A stretch of DNA of 39,187 nt from Alcaligenaceae bacterium (GTDB taxonomy: Bacteria > Pseudomonadota > Gammaproteobacteria > Burkholderiales > Burkholderiaceae_B), in contig JAJUIY010000002.1 in the NCBI GenBank assembly GCA_029267415.1, positions 1-39,187 of the forward strand, read 5' to 3'. The notes beneath the pieces were generated by a model. The model ran no database searches and was not told where the DNA came from. It saw only the letters and a program-made list of their open reading frames with translations. Below are positions 8,452 through 16,715 of this stretch, in pieces. Positions within the stretch are counted from its first letter, which is position 1; every line of letters starts with the position of its first letter. The position numbers and the translations under genes are program-made.

Positions 8452-11400
8452 CCGGGGCATTGCGGATGTCGTCCGGCGTGCCCTCTTGTTCCACTTTACC
8501 GTCGCGCAATATAACGATGTGACTGCCCAAACGCAGGGCCTCGTCAATGTCGTGGGTAACAAACACCACGGTTTTCAGCAAACGTGCTTGCAAATCCAGC
8601 AGCTGATCTTGCATTTCAAAGCGTATCAGCGGATCCAGCGCCGAGAAGGCCTCATCCATCAGCAGGACACGGGCATCGGTAGCCAACGCCCGGGCCAGGC
8701 CCACCCGCTGGCGCATGCCACCCGACAACTCGTCTGGATAATGGTCGCCATAGCCGGCCAGCCCCACCTGTGTAAGCCAATGCTTGGCCCGCGCATTACT
8801 TTCCACCGTCGATTCGCCCCGCACCCGCAAGCCAAACGCGGTGTTTTCCAGTACCGTCAGGTGGGGCAGCAGGCCAAAGTTCTGGAACACCATACTTACG
8901 CTGTAGCGTCGCAGGGTACGCAGCTCGGCCAAGCTCAGTTGCAGGATATTCTGGCCATCCAGCAAGATCTCGCCGGCCGAAGGGTCGATCAGGCGGTTCA
9001 TGTGCCGGATCAAGGTTGATTTGCCCGACCCCGACAGCCCCATCACGCAAGTGATCACCCCCGGGGGAATGTCCACACTGACGCCGGCAAGGCCTACCGT
9101 ACAACCGGTACGCGCTTGCACCTCTTCCTTTCCAACCCCTTGCTTTAACAACGCAACCGCTTTGGCCTCTCGTGCACCAAATACCTTGTAGACGTCTTGA
9201 ACGACCAGCCGGGCAGCGTCTGACGGAGCGCGAGACGAGGGCCGCACACCATCGGCCTCACCTGCCCCAAGCGTACCCGGCATTACAGTCTTGTCGGGCA
9301 CGCCTGTCAGAGATGCCACCTCAACCGTGTCCTGTTCGCCGGCCGACCCGCGTTGGGTTATTGGCTCGCCCGTCGCCGGATTAATGCGTGTGCCAGCAGC
9401 GGCCGCATCCTCGCGGCGTGCATCGGTGTTGTCTTCCGGCACGGCGGGCGCGGTGGCCGCGGCGGTATCGGCCAATGCGCGCTGCCGCCGACGCGTCTTG
9501 CTGCGACGCCGTCGACCCTCATGCCCGTACGCCTGGGTGATGCGGTCCATCACGATCGCCAGAATCACAATGGCGGCGCCGGCCTGCAGGCCACGGCCCA
9601 CATCCAGCGTCTGAATGCCGGCGAGCACGTCTTCACCCAAGCCTCGGGCCCCAATCATAGAGGCCACCACCACCATGGACAGGGCCATCATCGTTGCCTG
9701 GTTGATACCCGCCATAATGCTGGGCCGCGCCAACGGCAGAGAAACGCGATGCAGCATTTGCCAAGGCGTCACACCGAAGGATTGCGCCGCCTCGGTAACA
9801 TCATGGTCCACATGACGCAGGCCCAGAATAGTGAGGCGAATCAATGGGGGCACGGCATAAATAATGGTGGCAAATACAGCCGGCACTTTACCTAGCCCGA
9901 AAAGCATCAGAACGGGAATCAAATACACAAAACTGGGCAGTGTCTGCATCACGTCCATGACCGGCGTCATTATGCGACGCAACACACGAATGCGCGCGCC
10001 CAAGATGCCCAGCGGCACGCCGATAACAATGGACAGCAACGTTGCCACCAACACCAGCGAAAACGTCTGGATCAGCTTATCCCACAAGCCCACAGCACCG
10101 ATCGCGTAAAGCCCCACCACGTACAGAAAACTGGCCACTGGCTTGCGTGTGGCGTGTAAGGCCAATACACCGGTAAGCAACAAGATCAGCCAGGCCGGTG
10201 CCCGAAACAAAGCACGCTCCACCGGAAGCAACAGGCGCGTAAGCATGGCATTGGAGGCGTCGCGAAAACTGCTGCCATAAGTTTGCACCATTTGCATGAC
10301 TTGGCGGTTTATGGGGTCGATCAGCGACCAATTAGGAAAAATACCCCGCTCTTCGTGCAGCACGCCAACGCCTGCACCTTTACCCGCACCTGCACCATCC
10401 ACATTACCAGCCACGCCCTGATCGGTATCACCCTCCGCGCCTTCGTCAGCAGCCCCTCCCGAGCCGGCACTGGAAGCAGTGGCCGCCTCTTGGGTGATTC
10501 GGTCATCATCAGATTGGGGCGTTGCCCCCGCGCCGTCCGTAATCTGAAGCGCGGTCTTAAGCTGACGGGCGACCGGCTCGGGCACCCAAGGCGTCCACGC
10601 CGCCGGCTGTGACCGCAGAAACTCCACCGCCACGCGCTGGGGATCCAACCGTTGTTCCGTCATGGTCAGGATGGCGCCATTCAATGCGTCGGGTTCGAAC
10701 TGCATCCGTTCAAAAAACTCGATCAGCTGCGGGTGCGTGTCGGCAAAAGGCGTGGATACCGCCACACCGAGCCGGGCAAGCAGAAAGTCAGACGGACAGA
10801 GCTCTCCCTCACCACTGACAATGGCGTCCCAACAAGTTTGGTTGAACGGCTCTTGCTGAATTTTGTGGAAATTGTATTTGGCCATCAGGCCGGCCGGTTG
10901 CCAGTAATAAAACAAAATTGGCTCGCCGCGCTCGTAGGCAGAGCTGATTGCCGAATCGAGCGCAGCCCCGGTGCCGGCCCGAAAGTTCGTGTAATCGTCG
11001 GTAAGGCCGTGAATCTCGAGCAACCGCGAATTGGTTTGTTCGCAGACCCACCCTGTGGGGCAGTTCAGAAAGCGCCCTTTATCCGGCACCTCGGGGTCAC
11101 GGAACAAGGTCTTGTATTCGGGCAAGTCACGCCACGACACCAGGTTGGGCGCCATGGGCTCGATGTTGCGTGAGGGGTCACCCTGAACCACGTAATCCGG
11201 CACATACCAGCCTTGTTCAGCGCCTCCTTTCAGGGTGTCACCCACAACACGAAGGGCCCCCTGTTGTATGCCCTGCTCAATAATGGGCGAACGGCCCGAC
11301 CATTGTTCGGCAATAATCTGAAGATCGTTCTGAACCAGGGCGGATTCGGTGGCCGCCGTCGTGCCGGGAACCACATCGACGGTGCAGCCAAAACCGTGGG

Positions 11401-11791
11401 TAAGTACCAGGCGAATAACCTGTGTAATAAAGCTGGCGCTTTCCCATGTTTGATCAGCCATGCGTATAGTTTCAGAACTGCAGGCCGAGGCATCGCCAGA
11501 ATCGCTTGAGCTGGTAATGCCAGACGTTGAATTGGTGATATCAGACGTATTGCCGGCCGACCCGCCCGCCGCCTGCGCAACCACCGTTGCCGGACCCGTC
11601 AAGCCAGTGGCAGGCGCGTTTCCGGACGCGGCGAGTACTGGCAGGCTTGCGCTACTAATTACCAGTACGGCGGCCCAAGCGGCACGTTGTAGCCTGTTGA
11701 AAACGCCTTGTCGTGTCGCGCTGCGCGTTGCGAAACCGAACCGGCCCATCGTGACCCATTCCCTTCCTGCCCGCCGAATCACTGGTCGCAT
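8408..11791 (-). CDS. Single-chain glycine betaine/proline-type ABC transporter: substrate-binding protein + ProW-type permease + ProV-type ATPase fused
   Basis: 1127-aa uninterrupted ORF. N-terminal signal-like segment, then ProX/OpuAC-like domain (IRMADQTWESASFITQVIRLVLTHGFGCTVDVVPGTTAATESAL). Permease part TLPSFVYLIPVLMLFGLGKVPAVFATIIYAVPPLIRLTILGLR. NBD with GLSGSGKS, LSGGMRQRVGLARAL, VLLMDEAFSALDPL, VTHD. Alternative start ATG at 11749. Confidence 0.88.
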   Translation of the reverse strand: MRPVIRRAGREWVTMGRFGFATRSATRQGVFNRLQRAAWAAVLVISSASLPVLAASGNAPATGLTGPATVVAQAAGGSAGNTSDITNSTSGITSSSDSGDASACSSETIRMADQTWESASFITQVIRLVLTHGFGCTVDVVPGTTAATESALVQNDLQIIAEQWSGRSPIIEQGIQQGALRVVGDTLKGGAEQGWYVPDYVVQGDPSRNIEPMAPNLVSWRDLPEYKTLFRDPEVPDKGRFLNCPTGWVCEQTNSRLLEIHGLTDDYTNFRAGTGAALDSAISSAYERGEPILFYYWQPAGLMAKYNFHKIQQEPFNQTCWDAIVSGEGELCPSDFLLARLGVAVSTPFADTHPQLIEFFERMQFEPDALNGAILTMTEQRLDPQRVAVEFLRSQPAAWTPWVPEPVARQLKTALQITDGAGATPQSDDDRITQEAATASSAGSGGAADEGAEGDTDQGVAGNVDGAGAGKGAGVGVLHEERGIFPNWSLIDPINRQVMQMVQTYGSSFRDASNAMLTRLLLPVERALFRAPAWLILLLTGVLALHATRKPVASFLYVVGLYAIGAVGLWDKLIQTFSLVLVATLLSIVIGVPLGILGARIRVLRRIMTPVMDVMQTLPSFVYLIPVLMLFGLGKVPAVFATIIYAVPPLIRLTILGLRHVDHDVTEAAQSFGVTPWQMLHRVSLPLARPSIMAGINQATMMALSMVVVASMIGARGLGEDVLAGIQTLDVGRGLQAGAAIVILAIVMDRITQAYGHEGRRRRSKTRRRQRALADTAAATAPAVPEDNTDARREDAAAAGTRINPATGEPITQRGSAGEQDTVEVASLTGVPDKTVMPGTLGAGEADGVRPSSRAPSDAARLVVQDVYKVFGAREAKAVALLKQGVGKEEVQARTGCTVGLAGVSVDIPPGVITCVMGLSGSGKSTLIRHMNRLIDPSAGEILLDGQNILQLSLAELRTLRRYSVSMVFQNFGLLPHLTVLENTAFGLRVRGESTVESNARAKHWLTQVGLAGYGDHYPDELSGGMRQRVGLARALATDARVLLMDEAFSALDPLIRFEMQDQLLDLQARLLKTVVFVTHDIDEALRLGSHIVILRDGKVEQEGTPDDIRNAPVNEYVRRFVARRGT

Positions 11792-11819
11792 TGACGCCCC
11801 CTGTTTTTGGTGTCAATGC
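11788..11819. promoter_or_regulatory. Inverted repeat in the ABC transporter/LysR divergent region, candidate operator
   Basis: GCATTGACGCC - 10 nt - GGTGTCAATGC: 10 of 11 positions match as inverted repeat. Confidence 0.45.
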
Positions 11820-11857
11820 CAGCTTACAACAGGAGTTCGTGCGCGCCTACCCGTCGC

Positions 11858-11863
11858 TATAAT
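11858..11863 (+). promoter_or_regulatory. Candidate -10 element of the LysR-type regulator gene
   Basis: Exact TATAAT about 37 nt upstream of the GTG start; no good -35 match at the standard spacing. Confidence 0.35.
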
Positions 11864-11899
11864 GTCTGGTCACCGTGACTCGCTCGCCCCACCCTGCCC

Positions 11900-12775
11900 G
11901 TGTACCCCGATCTCGCCTCGCTGGCCCTGTTTCTCAAAGCCGTAAAACTGAACAGCCTTACGCAGGCCGCACGACAATCGCATTTGTCCCTGTCAGCGGC
12001 CAGCCGCCGCATTGCGTTGCTGGAAGAACACTTTGGCGTGCAGTTGCTTGAGCGCACGCCACAAGGGGTACAGGCCACACCCGCCGGGCAGGCCCTGGCA
12101 CATTTGGGGGGAGAACTGCTTAACCAAGCTGCCACCCTTAACGCTGAGATTGCCGATTACGCCCAAGGCGCGCTGGGCCGCGTCCGTCTGCATGCCAACA
12201 TCTCGGCCATGAGCCAGCGCCTGCCCGAACAGCTCGCGGCCTTTTCCGCAAAGCACCCTCGCATCAAACTTGAAATCCACGAGGCGCGCAGCAGTGAAAT
12301 TGTGGAAGCGGTTCACGAAGGGCATGCCGATATTGGCGTGGCTACTATTACCACCCCGTTCGAGGGCATGCAGTACGACCTTTACGACGCCGACCCTTTG
12401 TGCGCCATCGTACCGGATGACTGCCCCATAACCGAGCCAGCGATTTACGTAGAGCAACTATTACCGTTTGACTTTGTGGCGCTTGATAACAAGGCGGCCA
12501 CCACGCGCGGGCTGATTCGCACGGCCGAAGCCGCACAGCAACCTCTGAAACTTCGCCAGCAAGTTCATAGTTTTGAAGCGGTGTGCCGTTTGGTGGCGGC
12601 CGGCCTGGGCGTGGCGGTACTGCCATTAGGCACGCTTCACGCAGCGCTGCGCACCATGTCCATACGTCGAATAGACCTGAAGGACGACTGGGCCCAGCGC
12701 GACATGTACCTATGCGTCAAAGCGGCGAACAGGTCGGCGCCCGTGCGGGCCCTGTACCAATTTTTGCAGCGCTGA
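11900..12775 (+). CDS. LysR-family transcriptional regulator
   Basis: N-terminal HTH LALFLKAVKLNSLTQAARQSHLSLSAASRRIALLEEHFGVQLLERTPQGVQATPAG; LysR effector domain ADIGVATITTPFEGMQYDLYDADPLCAIVPDDCP. GTG start, no clear SD. Confidence 0.9.
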   Translation: MYPDLASLALFLKAVKLNSLTQAARQSHLSLSAASRRIALLEEHFGVQLLERTPQGVQATPAGQALAHLGGELLNQAATLNAEIADYAQGALGRVRLHANISAMSQRLPEQLAAFSAKHPRIKLEIHEARSSEIVEAVHEGHADIGVATITTPFEGMQYDLYDADPLCAIVPDDCPITEPAIYVEQLLPFDFVALDNKAATTRGLIRTAEAAQQPLKLRQQVHSFEAVCRLVAAGLGVAVLPLGTLHAALRTMSIRRIDLKDDWAQRDMYLCVKAANRSAPVRALYQFLQR

Positions 12776-13534
12776 TCAGACGCAGCGCCCGCCATCCACC
12801 TCAAGACACACGCCCGTGATGAATTCGGCTTCATCGGAAGCCAGGTACAAGCACGCGTTGGCCACGTCCTGCGCCGTTGAAAAGCGGCCCAAGGGAATAC
12901 CTGCGGTGAACTTTGCCCGGTTTTCCGGTGTGTCAGGGACCCCCATGAACTCGGACAGCAAACCTGTAGCACCCACCACGGGGTTCACGCAGTTGACGCG
13001 AATTTTCTCTGGACCCAGCTCGGCGGCCATCGACTTGCTGGTAACCACCACAGCACCTTTTGTCCCGTTGTACCAGGTCAGGCCTGGACGGGGGCGCACC
13101 GCTGCTGTTGACGCAATATTAATGAAGACGCCACCGCCTTGCTGACGAAAATGCGGCACAAAGGTATGCGCACTCAGGAAAATGCTTTTTACGTTGATGG
13201 CGTAAATACGCTCGAACTCGGCTTCATCCACTTCCAGCATGGGACGGTTGCGGTGCGTGGCCCCGGCATTATTCACCACGATATCGACTTGGGGGTAGTG
13301 CTGGAGCGTGCGTTCCAGCAGGCTGTCCATGGAATCAGCCCGGGACACATCGACCGGAACAAAAATGGCCGCGCCACCTTGCTGGTTAATGACGTTCGCC
13401 ACGCGCGTACCGGCTTCTTCATTGATGTCAGCCACCACCACACGCGCACCTTCACGGGCAAACGTTTCGGCAATGCCCTCACCAAACCCTGAGCCTGCCC
13501 CCGTAACAACGGCTACTTTATCTTTTAATCGCAT
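12776..13534 (-). CDS. SDR-family oxidoreductase
   Basis: VVTGAGSGFGEGIAETFAREGARVVVADI; NNAGATHRNRP; YNGTKGAVVVTSKSMAAELGPEKIRVNCVNP; GVCLEVDGGRCV. Confidence 0.92.
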   Translation of the reverse strand: MRLKDKVAVVTGAGSGFGEGIAETFAREGARVVVADINEEAGTRVANVINQQGGAAIFVPVDVSRADSMDSLLERTLQHYPQVDIVVNNAGATHRNRPMLEVDEAEFERIYAINVKSIFLSAHTFVPHFRQQGGGVFINIASTAAVRPRPGLTWYNGTKGAVVVTSKSMAAELGPEKIRVNCVNPVVGATGLLSEFMGVPDTPENRAKFTAGIPLGRFSTAQDVANACLYLASDEAEFITGVCLEVDGGRCV

Positions 13535-13551
13535 TATGAACCTTGCCCTCT

Positions 13552-15033
13552 TCAGTCGTGGCGGATGGCCACCGTTTTCAGAACCGTGAAGCCGTACAAG
13601 GCCTCAAACCCTTTTTCACGCCCATAGCCACTGGACTTCACACCGCCGAAGGGCAGCTCTACGCCACCACCGGCACCATAGTTGTTAATGAAGACCTGTC
13701 CGCAGCGCAGGCGACGCGCCAGACGCAACTGTCGGGCCCCGTCGCGCGTCCAGACACCGGCCACCAAGCCAAATTCAGAGTCGTTGGCCAGCTCAAGGGC
13801 GTGTGCTTCATCACGAAATGGCATCGCCGCCAGCACCGGACCAAAAATTTCTTCCCGCGCCAATACACTGGCCGGCGGCACATCGCGTAACAAGACGGCC
13901 TCTTGGTAGTAACCGCCTTCTGGCGCGTCGGGCACAATCTGACCACGAGCCGCTACCGTAAGGCCTTCTTGCCTGGCGACTTCAAGCAGTTCACGCACGC
14001 GGTCATATTGACGCTTATTGACCAGCGGGCCCATATCGAGGCTTTGTGCCGGCGGGCCAGAACGCAGTTCGCGAAAGCGCTGGGCCAGCTGGTTAACCAC
14101 GTCTTCGTAAATGCTTTCTTGCACCAGCAAACGGCTGCCGGCTGAACACGTTTGCCCGGCATTCTGGACGATGGCGTTAACCAGCACGGGCAGCGCCGCA
14201 TCCAGGTCGGCATCCTCAAAAACGATTTGCGGTGACTTGCCCCCCAGCTCGAGCGTAACCGGACGGTGGTTGCGCGACGCGGCCTCGGCCACCCGCTGGC
14301 CGGTTGCCGTGGAGCCGGTGAAGGAAATGTGATGAATACCCGGGTGCGCACTGAGCGCCGCCCCGGCTTCGTGGCCGTAGCCGGTCACCACATTGACGAC
14401 ACCCGAAGGAAAACCCACCTCGGCGGCCAGTTCAGCGAGATAAAGCGAAGAAAGACTGGCATCTTCGGCAGGTTTGATCACGCACGCGTTACCCGCCGCC
14501 AGGGCCGCCCCGACGCTGCGGCCGAAAATTTGCATGGGGTAGTTCCACGGAATAATGTGACCGGTTACGCCATGGGGCTCGCGCAGGGTAACCACCATGT
14601 ATCCGGTTTCATACTCCAGCGTTTCACCTTGCAGCTTGTCGGCCGCGCCGCCGTAATATTCAAAATAGCGCGCCAACGCCATCACATCCGCCTTAGCGGT
14701 GCGCAACGATTTACCGGTGTCGCGTGCTTCCAATTGCGCCAGCTCGTCAGCGCGTTCCAGCACCGCGTCGCCCAACTTCATCAGAAGGCGGCCGCGGTCG
14801 CGTGCACTCGTCAGGCCCCAAGGGCCATCAAGGTGCTCACCCACCGCCGCCGACGCGGCTTGCACGGCCTGATCGATGTCATCAGCCGAGCCCCGTGCAA
14901 TCTGGCCAAACACCGTGCCATCCGCGGGGTCGATCACATCAATCGTCTGACCGGCGGGCGCGGGGACTCGCTGGTTATCAATATAGAAATAAGCGTCCAT
15001 CTGCGTTAACCGTTGGGTAGCGTTGGCATCCAT
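13552..15033 (-). CDS. NAD(P)-dependent aldehyde dehydrogenase family protein
   Basis: IIPWNYPMQIFGRSVGAALAAGNACVIKPAE; FTGSTATGQRVAEAASRNHRPVTLELGGKSPQIVFEDADLD; NAGQTCSAGSRLLVQ. Confidence 0.93.
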   Translation of the reverse strand: MDANATQRLTQMDAYFYIDNQRVPAPAGQTIDVIDPADGTVFGQIARGSADDIDQAVQAASAAVGEHLDGPWGLTSARDRGRLLMKLGDAVLERADELAQLEARDTGKSLRTAKADVMALARYFEYYGGAADKLQGETLEYETGYMVVTLREPHGVTGHIIPWNYPMQIFGRSVGAALAAGNACVIKPAEDASLSSLYLAELAAEVGFPSGVVNVVTGYGHEAGAALSAHPGIHHISFTGSTATGQRVAEAASRNHRPVTLELGGKSPQIVFEDADLDAALPVLVNAIVQNAGQTCSAGSRLLVQESIYEDVVNQLAQRFRELRSGPPAQSLDMGPLVNKRQYDRVRELLEVARQEGLTVAARGQIVPDAPEGGYYQEAVLLRDVPPASVLAREEIFGPVLAAMPFRDEAHALELANDSEFGLVAGVWTRDGARQLRLARRLRCGQVFINNYGAGGGVELPFGGVKSSGYGREKGFEALYGFTVLKTVAIRHD

Positions 15034-15036
15034 GGC

Positions 15037-16119
15037 TTATTGGCCGTTGCGTACGACGTCGGCAATCGCCTTGCCCGTATCAACCGTTTTTGCCTGCCCC
15101 CCCATATCGGGGGTGCGCGGGCCTTCGGCAACCACTGTTTCGATGGCCGTCATGATGGCTGCGGCCGCTTGCTGGCACGCGTTGTCGCCTTTGCCCATGT
15201 GCTCAAGCATCATGGCGGCGGACCAGATTTGGCCGACCGGGTTGGCAATGCCTTTGCCGGCACTGTCCGGGGCCGAGCCGTGGACGGGTTCGAACAATGA
15301 CGGATACACGCCATCCGGATTCAAGTTGCCCGACGGAGCAACGCCGATGGTGCCGGTACATGCCGGGCCCAGGTCGGACAATATGTCGCCGAACAGGTTT
15401 GACGCCACCACCACGTCGAAGTGGTCCGGTTTCTGCACAAAATGTGCACAAAGGATGTCAATGTGGAATTTATCCCACGTGATGTCCGGGTAGTTAGCCG
15501 CCATCGCTTCCAAGCGCTCGTCCCAGTAAGGCATCGTGATGGAAATGCCGTTGGATTTGGTGGCCGCGGTAACGTGACGACGCTCACGCTGGGCCGCCAA
15601 TTCGAAGGCATACTTCAGAACCCGGTCAACCCCTTTGCGGGTGAACACCGATTCTTGCACGGCAAACTCGCGGTCGGTGCCGGTAAACATACGCCCGCCC
15701 ACCGACGAATATTCACCCTCGGTGTTTTCGCGTACCACGAGGAAATCAATGTCGCCGGGCTCCCGATTGGCCAAGGGGCTAGGGATGCCCTTCATAAGAC
15801 GAACCGGACGCAAGTTAACGTATTGGTCGAATTCGCGTCGGATGGTGATCAGAGAGTCCCACACGGCAATATGGTCGGGCACGCGATCGGGGGCGCCTAC
15901 CGCGCCAAACAAAATCGCGTCGTGCTTGCCGATCTGGTCTTTCCAATCGACGGGCATCATGCGGCCGTTGCGCAGGTAATAATCCGAGCCCCAGTCGAAC
16001 TCGTCAAACTTCAGATCCAGATTGAAGCGGGAAGCGGCGGCGTCCAGAACGCGCAGGCCCTCTTCCATGACTTCAATACCAATACCATCACCGGGAATAA
16101 CTGCAATTTTGTACGACAT
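15037..16119 (-). CDS. Tartrate dehydrogenase/decarboxylase or D-malate dehydrogenase (isopropylmalate dehydrogenase superfamily)
   Basis: MSYKIAVIPGDGIGIEVMEEGLRVLD; GAVGAPDRVPDHIAVWDSLITIRREFDQYVNLRPVRLMKG; SNLFGDILSDLG; FEPVHGSAPDSAGKGIANPVGQIWSAAMML. Confidence 0.9.
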   Translation of the reverse strand: MSYKIAVIPGDGIGIEVMEEGLRVLDAAASRFNLDLKFDEFDWGSDYYLRNGRMMPVDWKDQIGKHDAILFGAVGAPDRVPDHIAVWDSLITIRREFDQYVNLRPVRLMKGIPSPLANREPGDIDFLVVRENTEGEYSSVGGRMFTGTDREFAVQESVFTRKGVDRVLKYAFELAAQRERRHVTAATKSNGISITMPYWDERLEAMAANYPDITWDKFHIDILCAHFVQKPDHFDVVVASNLFGDILSDLGPACTGTIGVAPSGNLNPDGVYPSLFEPVHGSAPDSAGKGIANPVGQIWSAAMMLEHMGKGDNACQQAAAAIMTAIETVVAEGPRTPDMGGQAKTVDTGKAIADVVRNGQ

Positions 16120-16270
16120 GTCTGATACTTGATTATGAAATGTTTGGAGTGTTCTATTGAATGTAATGATTTTTTCACAGAGCGGGGTAGTGCAATTTTA
16201 CGGAGAGCCCTTCGGATAATTCGAATACCCTCCAGCACCGGGTGTGCGCCCATGCTGGGCCAACCATAAA

Positions 16271-16301
16271 AAAACGCCATGCAACAAGGCATGGCGTTTT
16301 T
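16271..16301. terminator. Intrinsic terminator immediately downstream of rpsJ
   Basis: AAAACGCCATGC (16271-16282) - AACAAG - GCATGGCGTTTTT (16289-16301); A-tract and T-tract on opposite sides. Confidence 0.85.
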
Positions 16302-16336
16302 CTGTCAAGTGCCACGTGAGCACAAAACAAGAATAC

Positions 16337-16648
16337 TTACTGTAGTGCGATTTCGACGTCAACGCCGGCAGGCAGGTCGAGGCGCATCAAGGCATCAACC
16401 GTTTTGTCGGTGGGGTCGACGATATCCATCAGGCGCTGATGAGTGCGCATTTCGAACTGGTCACGTGACGATTTGTTTACGTGCGGCGAACGCAGCACAT
16501 CGAAACGACGAATACGTGTGGGCAGAGGTACGGGACCACGCACTACCGCGCCCGTGCGCTTTGCTGTATCGACAATTTCGGCGGCTGACTGGTCGATCAG
16601 CTTGTAATCATACGCCTTGAGACGGATGCGGATTTTTTGGCTTTTCAT
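16337..16648 (-). CDS. rpsJ: 30S ribosomal protein S10
   Basis: [72 protein letters not shown]. Confidence 0.98.
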   Translation of the reverse strand: MKSQKIRIRLKAYDYKLIDQSAAEIVDTAKRTGAVVRGPVPLPTRIRRFDVLRSPHVNKSSRDQFEMRTHQRLMDIVDPTDKTVDALMRLDLPAGVDVEIALQ

Positions 16649-16715
16649 GAAAATTCCTAAAGAACGAAAGGCAGGAGCCCGCCAAGGCCCCTGCTATTTT
16701 ACAAGTAGATTCTGC

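Noticed and set aside
8363-9019. 218-aa plus-strand ORF overlapping the guaD end and the ABC ATPase
   Set aside because: Antisense to the conserved NBD motifs; no protein-family features.
8408-11791. Possibility that the tripartite ABC ORF is an assembly or frame-call artefact joining three genes
   Set aside because: One frame is open throughout, all catalytic motifs are in order and intact, and the junctions are linker-like. Kept as real but flagged for resequencing.
16120-16270. A promoter for the tartrate dehydrogenase gene
   Set aside because: Several TTG/TAAT-like matches exist but none combines a credible -35, -10 and spacing, so I did not annotate it.
6783-16336. Insert 2 as a mobile genomic island
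   Set aside because: No integrase, transposase, tRNA-flanked direct repeats or terminal inverted repeats seen; gene content is ordinary metabolism, so rearrangement is as likely as transfer.
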